Origin: Podochytrium sp. JEL0797
Taxonomy: Eukaryota > Chytridiomycota > Chytridiomycetes > Chytridiales > Chytriomycetaceae
NCBI GenBank assembly: GCA_027596195.1
Contig: JADGJG010000936.1
Location: 1-10,745 of the forward strand
DNA: 10,745 bases
Direction: 5' to 3'
Shown: positions 1 to 7,222 of the stretch, in pieces
Numbering within the stretch: position 1 is the stretch's first letter
How the letters are laid out: each line of letters begins with the position of its first letter
Program-made: the position numbers and the translations under genes
Notes under the pieces: model-generated
Told to the model about the DNA's origin: nothing
The model's database searches: none
Seen by the model: the letters and a program-made list of their open reading frames with translations, nothing else

Positions 1-98
1 CCCCCCCCCCCCCCAACCCCCCCCCCCCCACCCCCCCGCCCCCCCCCCCCCCCCACCCCTCCCCCCCCTCCCCGCCGCCCCCCCCCCCCCCCGGGGGG
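1..98. repeat. Imperfect poly-C tract ending in a C6G6 palindrome
   Basis: Positions 1-92 are almost pure C with scattered A, T and G. They end in a perfect C6G6 palindrome (87-98) that runs into an 8-bp GCGGCCGC site (98-105). There is no regular repeat unit, so this does not read as a telomere. A comparable C-run followed by a G-run closes the right edge of the window. The simplest reading is low-complexity or artefactual sequence at a contig edge; a genuine genomic homopolymer cannot be excluded. Confidence 0.85.
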
Positions 99-342
99 CG
101 GCCGCTTAATTGAAGGGGAGTGAGATTCTTTTTGACAGGAATCCGGAATGGAAAATCGCGACGCGCGGGGGCAAGGTGGAATAGAGTTCCGATCTGGTTG
201 CGATCCACGCGGGGTTTCGAAGAATTCGCGAGTACTGAGTGATTCGAAAGGCGACTCACGTTTCCGGATCTAAATTCCTCGAATGATGACATGTCGATGA
301 CGATTTTTTTAAAAATAATTCGCCAAAAACAAAAAAAGACTC
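99..342. other. Upstream region of the first papain-fold/DM9 gene
   Basis: This 244-bp stretch precedes the first gene and should hold its promoter and 5' leader. It has moderate GC content and A/T-rich runs just before the start codon (about 305-338). No TATA box or other recognised element is evident. A short open frame at 139-273 follows an acceptor-like TTTTTGACAG and could be the tail of an upstream gene, but the support is weak. Confidence 0.4.
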
Positions 343-2039
343 ATGGCTCCCGCACAAAAAACCAAACGCCAGGTCGCGGCACTCGACACTGTCCTGTGAG
401 TGCATCTTCCCGTTTACCCCTTGTTTGTGTATTTACGATCAGATGATTAGGTTTAACGGCAAAGAACTTGTCTCAGCCTTCATCGCCAAAATCGAATCCG
501 TATTTGTGGTCCCCGTTCTCGAACCAGACCAACGCTTCCACGCCACATGGACACACGCCGGAATCATTGTAGACAAAAATGTCCTGCCCCTGCCGTGCCT
601 CGAAGAAGGAAAGCTCTACATTTTCGAATCTGTGTTGAGCGGAAAGATCATGGAATATGAGTACACCAAAATCATGTGCGTCGATCATGACATCTCCAAG
701 AAGGGATTCTTTATTGGTCCTCAGATTCGTCCTTTGGTGGATGTTGTGGAGGAGGTTGGTGCCGATGTGGCTGTGTTTCAGCTCTCGGATTTGGAACATG
801 AACGGCTCCTTGTGAAGGATATCGTTGCTACTCGGAAAGCCATGTTGGAGTTTTATGAGGCACACAAGGATTGGGGGTATCCGTTGAACCCATTGCCCCA
901 ATTCGCTGCCGCGAGTGTGGATTTGTATTCGGCAGTGGCTCGGCTCAGAAAGTCGACGGAAAGCATGTTGAAGAGTATTCCAGGCACGGAGACATTGTTG
1001 CAGCCCAACAAGGAGATTTTCTGTAGCGAGATGGTGGCCAAGATTTATGACGAGGCTTTGAAGGTGCATGGGTTCTGTGAGGACAAGAAGCAGACCAACA
1101 TGAAGTTCAAGCATTACACGGAATATACGCCGTTGGATTTGGAAGTGATGGAGGCGTTGAAGGGGCCCGTGTATCTCAAGTTGGGGGATAAGGTGTTGTT
1201 TGATCTTGAAGCTGACAAGAATGGGCGCCAGGTTTCTGCTGTCGAGTTGAGTTTCATCTTCTCCTTTTTTCCCCTCCCGTTATTGACTAAGTTTCTCTCA
1301 CATTCGGTTTCAGCCACGACCTCCAAGTCCAAAACTTTCCCTTCCTCCGAATCCCCAACGAACACTGGGAACCCGTTCGCGACGGGACCCTCCCCGCGCA
1401 AGCGATCGCCTCGGGATACCTCTCGGACGGCAAACCCATCTACATTTCTCGCGCTGTGGTTGGCAAAGCGCTCAACATTGGGTACCACTGCGACGATTAC
1501 ATGATCACGGCGTGGGAAGGTGGACAGCTCAAAATCACGTATGATCATGAGATTTTGTCGGTCAAGAGGGGAACTCAACTTGAGTGGGTGCAGAGTGGCA
1601 AGTTTTTGTTGGGGGCTGTACCTTCCAAGGCGCTTGGTTTGTTTTTTGCTTTTTTTTGTTTTTGATGGTGCTTTTTCGCGTTTCTGATTCTTTTTATTTC
1701 ACTGTGACAGTCGGTGGATGCGATTCCAACGGAATCCCCTACTACATTGCGCGAATCAGAATCGTGGACTCTGGCAGCTTGAGTCTCGGAACACTCGCCA
1801 TCGGTCCCGTCTCGTCCAGCCTCGGTGGTGCCAAGTTTGTGGTGAACGGAAAGGAAGTCACCTTCACGGGGGATTATGAGGTTCTGTGCCAAAAGACGCA
1901 CTTTCTGGAGCGCTTCATTTATGGGCTTGGAACGGATCATTACATCGTGCTTCTGTTGGCTGTCGCGATTTACTTTGCGGGTGTGTATCAGGTGCATTTG
2001 TGGGTGATTGATTTTATGTTGGGGACGCGTACCCATTAG
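343..2039 (+). CDS. Permuted NlpC/P60 (YiiX-like) papain-fold domain + two DM9 repeats + C-terminal TM anchor, copy 1
   Basis: Four exons: 343-395, 451-1245, 1314-1636, 1711-2039; 499 aa. Introns are 55, 68 and 74 bp, phases 2, 2 and 1. Residues about 19-270 resemble permuted NlpC/P60 (YiiX/C92) enzymes: His53 in TWTHAGI, Glu77 in YIFES and Cys209 in FCSEMV are in the His-(Glu)-Cys order of the permuted fold and form a plausible catalytic set. Residues about 295-361 and 372-454 are two DM9/DUF3421 repeats (key bits SGYLSDGKPIYISRA and VGGCDSNGIPYYIAR, each ending in an E-[IV]-L-type strand). Residues about 468-487 are a hydrophobic segment with only a short tail after it. No signal peptide is visible, so a tail-anchored protein facing the cytosol is inferred. 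DM9 proteins elsewhere bind mannose or act in immunity. The substrate here is unknown; hydrolase, amidase or acyltransferase are all possible. The start was chosen because the paralogue starts identically. The tandem copy begins 102 bp after the stop. Confidence 0.85.
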
Positions 2040-2106
2040 TTGCCGTTGCTCCCTCCCCTCGCCCCCCATCCCTGACAGCTGAAGATAAAAGTGAAATGAA
2101 GTGATA

Positions 2107-2142
2107 TTGGAAAGTGACTGTTTTCCAAATTTTCATTGGAAA
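2107..2142. repeat. Three alternating TTGGAAA/TTTCCAA copies in the leader of copy 2
   Basis: TTGGAAA occurs at 2107-2113, its reverse complement at 2122-2128, and TTGGAAA again at 2136-2142, the last reaching the A of the start codon. The first two arms can pair across an 8-nt loop. Nothing similar precedes the first gene. It could be a small hairpin, a paired binding site or chance in a 102-bp spacer. Confidence 0.4.
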
Positions 2143-3837
2143 TGGCTCCGGCTCAGAAGCAGAAGCGCCAACTAGAGGCTTTGGATACGATCCTGTGAGT
2201 TGAATTCCGAGATTTACCAAGCACCGACGGCTCATATTCCGTCTCCCATTTCGTAGGTTCAACGGCAAAGAGGTTGTCTCCGCATTCATTGCCAAAGTCG
2301 AATCCGTCTTTGTCGTGCCAAACCTTGCTGATCACCAACGCTTTCATGCCACATGGACCCACGCGGGAATGATTGTTGATAGAAATGTTCTGCCGCTCGA
2401 TTGCCTCGAACCGGGAAAGCTGTACATTTTCGAATCAATCCTCTGTGGAAAGATACTCGAATACGAGTACAGCAAGGTCATGTGTGTCGATCGCATCCCG
2501 ATTCGAGGATATTGCATTGGTCCGCAGTTGCGTCCGTTGGTCGAAGTCGTGGAGGAAGTCGGCGCCGATGTGGCAGTGTTCAAACTCTCGAAATCGGAAC
2601 ATGAGCGGCTCTTGGTCAAGGATATCGTTGCCACGCGTAAAGCCATGTTGGCTTTTTATAAGGCTCATCAGGACTGGGGGTACCCGTTGAACCCGTTGCC
2701 TCAGTTCGCGGCTGCGAGTGCGGAATTGTATTCGGCGGTTGCACGGTTTAGGAAGTCGACGGAGAGCATGTTGAAGAGTATTCCCGGCACGGAGGCGTTG
2801 ATGCAGCCCAATAAGCAGATTTTTTGTAGCGAGATGGTGGCCAAGATTTATGATGAGGCGTTGCAGGTGCATGGGTTCTGTCAGCACAAGAAGCAGACTA
2901 ATATGAAGTTCAAGCATCATACGGAATATACACCGTTGGATTTGGAGGTGATGGAGGTGTTGAAGGGTCCAACGTATTTGAAACTGGGGAATAAGATGCT
3001 GTTTGATCTCGATGCTGACAAGCATGGGCGTCAAGTATCTGCCGTCGAGTTGAGTTGCCTTCTTTCGATATATTCCTTATTGACAGATAGGTTTCTCTCT
3101 TCATAGCCACGATTTCCAAACCCAACACTTTCCTTTCCTCCGAATCCCCAACGACAACTGGGAACCCGTTCGCGATCGCGTGATTCCTCCCAATGCAACT
3201 CCATCCGGGTATCTCTCAGACGGCAGACCCATCTACATTTCCCGCGCTGTGGTTGGAAAAGCGCTCAATATTGGGTACCATTGCGACGATTTCATGATCA
3301 CGGGGTGGGAAGGCGTGCAGCTCAAAATCACGTATGATCACGAGGTTTTGTCTGTTTCTAATGGATGCGATCTTGAGTGGGCCAAGAGTGGAAAGTATAT
3401 GTTGGGTGCCGTGCCGTACAAAGCGATTGGTGAGTGCTTATTTTTTCGTCGCGCGTTTTTTTGTTTTCTTCATCCATCATCGCATCCTGACCCTTTCCTC
3501 TCTGACAGTCGGTGGATGCGATTCCAACGGAATTCCGTATTATATTGCGCGATACAGAATCGTGGACCCCGGCAGTCCAAGCCTCGGCAACCTCGCCATT
3601 GGCCCCGTTTCAACAAGTCTCGGTGGTGCCAAGTTTGTCGTCAACGGAAAGGAAGTCACCTTCACGGGAGATTATGAGGTTCTGTGTCGTAAGATTTATG
3701 TGCTGGAACGATTTTTTTATGGATTCGGAACGGATCATTATATTGTGCTCTTGCTGGCTATCGCAATTTACTTTGCGGGGGTGCATCAGGTGCATTTGCG
3801 GGTGATTGATTTTGTGTTGGGGACGAGTGAAAATTGA
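2142..3837 (+). CDS. Permuted NlpC/P60 (YiiX-like) papain-fold domain + two DM9 repeats + C-terminal TM anchor, copy 2
   Basis: Four exons: 2142-2194, 2257-3048, 3107-3429, 3509-3837; 498 aa. Splice positions and phases match copy 1 exactly; one codon is missing near residue 99. The proposed catalytic residues are all kept: His53, Glu77, Cys208. Both DM9 repeats and the C-terminal hydrophobic segment are also retained. In the last exon I count 18 differences over 109 residues (about 83% identity), most of them in the juxtamembrane stretch and the tail. Introns are similar in length (62, 58, 79 bp) but clearly diverged in sequence. Together these suggest an old tandem duplication under purifying selection, with both copies functional. 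Function is inferred only from domains, as for copy 1. The stop lies 79 bp before the chitinase start, so the promoter of that gene must be very short or overlap this one. Confidence 0.85.
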
Positions 3838-3916
3838 GGGAGATTAAAAACCAACATCAAAATGATTAAAAAAGTGCCACACTCGGCTTGATTTTTTCCC
3901 ATCCAAAATCAGCAGA

Positions 3917-5771
3917 ATGCATTTCGCCGTATTGGTCATCGCGTTGTCCTCTGTCTCCGCGGCACCGTTTACAAAGAATGCAGCCTTCGCGTCAAATTGG
4001 ACTGCCCCGTTCAACCCGGCCCCCGTCGCCCTCCCGTCTGGCAAGCGCCTCACAGTGTATTACGGGTCCTGGGGAACTTACAAGGACAACTATGACGACC
4101 ATCCTGATGCCTCTGGTCCACCGTATGAGGATTACCAGGTCGCCGACATTCCAGTTTCGCTTTTGAGCGACATCAATTACTCATTCTTCACGATTGCGAA
4201 CGAGACCATCAATGACGCTGTGGTTAGTGTATATCCGCTTTTTTATCAATACTCACACCGACTCGTGCACGTCAGATCAACAACCAGACCATTGAGGCCG
4301 CATGGACCACTGACCCGTGGGCGGATTACGGCCAAGTCTTCAACTCGTCGAACCCGCACAACCCGAGAAGCGTGTTCCCAGACACGCCCGATCAGGCGTA
4401 CTTTGGAAACTTTGGCCAGTTCATGAAGTTGAAGCAGTTGAGTTGTCTTTTGATTGTGCCTTTCGTCAGGGCTTGAGTGGGGCTTGTCCAAACCTCGTGA
4501 CACTTTTGCCAATTACTTACATTTTTCGCCACCCAACAGACTCAACGAGTTCAACTTTGGTCTCTCGATTGGAGGTTGGGGCGGCTCTTACTACTTCTCG
4601 ACGGCCATGATGAACCCGGCTCAATTCGTGGACTCCATCTTTGAAAACGCGATCTACGCTTTCCCGGGTCTGTTCTCGCATGTCGACGTTGATTGGGAAT
4701 ACCCACAAAACACGACCACGGATGAGTTTGGAAACGGAAACCAAGCGTCTGTCAATGACACCATCAACTTTGCCAAGTTCCTCCAAATTCTCCGCACGCG
4801 TCTCGATAACGAAGGGTAACATTCTTCATATAATTGCGACAAAAGCTATGCTGAGAATTTGCTTTGTGATGCAAAAACAGCTTGACCAACTTCCAAATCA
4901 CGACCTGCGTTTCTCCCAACCCGGACAAGATCAAGGCCCTTCCCTTCGCGGCTATGATCAAGTATCTCGATTTCTTCAACATCATGACGTATGATTTCCA
5001 GGCCAGTGCGTGGGGAGCGATTTATTCCGGTCCCCAGTCCAACGTGTACACAGTGGAGCCGTATGCGCATTTTTCCGTCGATTTGGCGGTCCAAGCCTTC
5101 CTTGGATACGGCGTACCTGCGAGCAAGATTATGATTGGAGTGCCCATGTACAGTGACATTATGGTATACGTGCAGTTTCTTTTTGAGTGTGCTGTTTGCT
5201 AACCTGGTTTCAGGGAAACACGACTTGCCTCAACTGTACCACGTCTGGTCCGGGTTCGGACCTTTACAATGCGCTTTGCCCAAGTGGACAGTGTGACTAC
5301 CGGTAAGCTGCTAGCCATTTTCGGTAACTTGGTTGGAGAGACTCAATCCCATTTTGTAGCACCCTTCCCTGGGCTAATGCCACCGAAGTGTGGGACTCTG
5401 CCTCCAAATCCACTTACTCCATCGACACGTACACGCTTGACATGTTCACTTACGACTCAATTTACTCCGTTTACGAAAAATGTCAATACGTGTGGGACCA
5501 TGGTCTTGCCGGCATGATTGCTTGGGAAATGTCGGAAGACGTGAGAGACCCAACGAGCAAGAGATCCTTGATGGCAGCCATGAACAGATGTTTGGCGAAG
5601 GATCCAAGAAAGAATCAGGGCACGCCGTGTGACGGAAGTGTGCCCATTGGATGCTCGGCTGCGTCTGGAGTGGCAACGTGTGGTTGCAGTGGTGTGTGGG
5701 AGGTGACGGCTTGTCCTGCGGGACAGGTTTGCCAGGGGGAGGGGAGCAACATCTTTTGCGGTGGGCTCTAA
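3917..5771 (+). CDS. Secreted GH18 chitinase with cysteine-rich (CBM19-like) C-terminal module
   Basis: Six exons: 3917-4222, 4276-4436, 4540-4815, 4881-5163, 5214-5302, 5360-5771; 508 aa. A signal peptide covers about residues 1-17 (hydrophobic core, then SVSAAP). The GH18 barrel shows the SIGGW strand (165-169), the catalytic segment HVDVDWEYP with Asp205, Asp207 and the proton donor Glu209, and MTYDF (283-287). The usual first Asp of DGxDxDWE is Ser202, a non-core position. Residues about 458-508 hold seven cysteines (462, 470, 479, 481, 490, 496, 505) in a spacing that recalls the CBM19 chitin-binding module of yeast-type chitinases. At least ten N-x-S/T sequons are present, as expected for a secreted glycoprotein. 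It should hydrolyse beta-1,4 chitin in the cell wall or environment. Introns are 50-103 bp; the one at 5164-5213 carries a clear GCTAAC branch site. A decayed fragment of exon 2 lies downstream. Confidence 0.93.
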
Positions 5772-5847
5772 GGAGAGAATTGGATTATAGAAATAGAGCT
5801 ATATCTTGTTTTCTTCTTTTGATTGATTTTTATTCTTCGAATAGCCT

Positions 5848-5908
5848 GAGAAGCGTGTTGCCAGATCAGGTGTACTTTGGAAACTTTCGCCAATTCATGA
5901 GGTTGAAG
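5848..5908 (+). pseudogene. Decayed fragment of chitinase exon 2
   Basis: The 61 nt at 5848-5908 align to 4365-4434 of the chitinase with 56 identities, 5 mismatches and one 9-nt gap, in the same orientation. Translated, it reads RSVLPDQVYFGNFRQFMRLK against RSVFPDTPDQAYFGNFGQFM in the gene (the copy lacks three residues). Four of five substitutions change the amino acid. No matching exon 1 or signal peptide lies upstream. A possible, much weaker continuation at about 5911-5947 resembles the start of exon 3 without the intervening intron. It is best read as the remnant of a partial tandem duplication or retrocopy. Confidence 0.75.
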
Positions 5909-6061
5909 GCTTTAATATTGCGTCTCGGCATTTCAAGGGGCAGGGGGGTGTTGGGAACTTTGGCAAAACTCGAAAAAGGACATAAATAAGTTTGACTAAT
6001 TTAGCTGGTGTATTTTGGGAAGGGGCGAGGGGGTAATTCAAGTTCTGTTGTGCGTTCAGCG

Positions 6062-6086
6062 CATTCCCCTCAAGTTGAGGGGAATG
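6062..6086. repeat. 25-nt near-uninterrupted palindrome
   Basis: The left arm CATTCCCCTCAA (6062-6073) and the right arm TTGAGGGGAATG (6075-6086) are perfect reverse complements separated by a single G. A one-base spacer is too short for a normal RNA hairpin loop, so a dimeric protein-binding site or a cruciform-prone element fits better than a terminator. It lies 359 bp before the oligoribonuclease start codon. Confidence 0.6.
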
Positions 6087-6444
6087 TTCGGTTTCTGGGC
6101 AGACGTTTTTTGGCACGGATTTTGGCGCATTCGAAAAAGTCCGAGAGGGCTACGATGTGTTCCTTTGGGGGAGCATGAAGGTTGGTAGCAACGGAAGATA
6201 TTGAAAACAGACGCGTTTCGGCATCCACCACCTCGCGCGTCACCCCATCAAGAAAGGAGCCACGATTCCGGCATGCGGTGCATGGGGCTTGCTGGGCCCT
6301 TGATAATTGATTATCTCGCGGCGTTGTTCCTTTTTTGTATAGAATCAATCGGCCCTTTCGGTTTCGCAAAAAACAAAAAAAAAACTGTTTGCCAGAACAG
6401 TACGCCAACTCGTGCACCAACGACGCCAACCCCGCGCCTTCCAC

Positions 6445-7222
6445 ATGACGACCCCATTAAACAAACCCCTTGTCTGGATTGACCTGTTGAGTGACCACCT
6501 TTCCTTTCGGGGGTTGCAACTCCCCTTTGGACATTGACTCATTTTGCAATGGAACCCAACCCAAAGCGAGATGAGCGGCCTCGACTTGAACAAGGACAAG
6601 ATTCTCGAGATTGCATGCATTATTACGGATGGCGATTTGAACGTGATTGCGGAAAGCCCGGATTTGATCATCCAAACGGAAAAGAGGTTGTTGGATTCGA
6701 TGGATGAGTGGTGTGTGCAGCACCATGGGGAGGTACCTTGATGATGCGGATTTCTTTGGTGTGGGTGGGTTGGCTGAGACGATGGCTAACCGATCGTGAA
6801 TGGTTTGATGACAGTCTGGCCTCACACAGTCCGCCATCGATTCGAAACTCAGCATGCAGGAGGTTGAGTCTCAAATCTTGGCGTTTGTTCAAAAGTACAT
6901 TCCCAACAAGAATGTGGGTGTGCTCGCAGGAAACTCGGTGAGATGGATTTCGCTTGTTGATCAGAAAGAATCGTTGTTGACTTTGGAGCATCTAAAGGTG
7001 CACATGGACAAGGAGTTTCTGCGGAAGGATATGCCCAATCTGCTGGGGCATTTGCACTATCGTCTTGTGGATGTGAGCACAATCAAGGAGCTGATGGCGC
7101 GTTGGAATCCGGAGGTGTTTGCGAATGCGCCGCGCAAGAAGGGGGCACATCGTGCATTGGACGACATTAAGGAGAGTATTGAGGAGCTGCAGTACTATCG
7201 GCGTACTGCATTTAAGAAATGA
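6445..7222 (+). CDS. REXO2: Oligoribonuclease (DEDDh 3'-5' exoribonuclease, REXO2/Orn family)
   Basis: Four exons: 6445-6485, 6567-6732, 6815-6937, 6998-7222; 184 aa, the usual length for the family. It degrades 2-5-nt RNA (nanoRNA) to mononucleotides, in the cytosol and in many eukaryotes also in mitochondria; no targeting peptide is visible with this start. All DEDDh residues are present: Asp13 and Glu15 in WIDLEMSGLD, Asp114 after GNS, His161 and Asp166 in HRALDDI. Further family signatures are the W-x7-SGL segment, the [13 protein letters not shown] stretch and the C-terminal YYRR. Two introns fall inside conserved motifs, and removing them restores the motif exactly, which fixes the splice sites. 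The 60-bp intron at 6938-6997 has no in-frame stop. The stop codon overlaps or nearly touches the next gene. The gene symbol follows the animal orthologue. Confidence 0.95.

Larger units (their letters stand above)
5772..6444. other. Gene-free region between chitinase and oligoribonuclease
   Basis: This 673-bp stretch is the longest without a supported gene. It contains the chitinase 3' flank, a decayed chitinase exon-2 fragment (5848-5908), a 25-nt palindrome (6062-6086), a 14-nt inverted repeat with arms GATAAT/ATTATC (6302-6315), and an A-rich run (about 6367-6386) upstream of the oligoribonuclease start. I see no tRNA, rRNA or convincing coding exon. The promoter of the oligoribonuclease gene is presumably here. 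Confidence 0.6.

Noticed and set aside
1..92. Telomere-like C-rich sequence with CCCCAA
   Set aside because: There is no periodic unit; the A and T interruptions are irregular.
139..273. Open frame of 44 codons after an acceptor-like TTTTTGACAG, possibly the last exon of an upstream gene
   Set aside because: It is short, has no recognisable motif, and an open run of this length is expected by chance; there is no upstream sequence to test it.
473..1114. Long minus-strand open frame opposite copy 1 (and 2435-3034 opposite copy 2)
   Set aside because: The plus strand carries conserved domains and matched introns; the antisense frames are mirror shadows of the same codons in both paralogues.
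3842..3872. Direct repeat of GATTAAAAA (3842-3850 and 3864-3872) before the chitinase
   Set aside because: A/T-rich 9-mers in a spacer are common; there is no basis for a regulatory claim.
5651..5989. Overlapping plus-strand frame extending past the chitinase stop
   Set aside because: It is out of frame with the cysteine-rich module; only the part at 5848-5908 has meaning, as a chitinase relic.
6302..6315. 14-nt inverted repeat with GATAAT/ATTATC arms, a possible GATA-factor site
   Set aside because: It is short and A/T-rich, with no second evidence of regulation; noted only within the intergenic entry.
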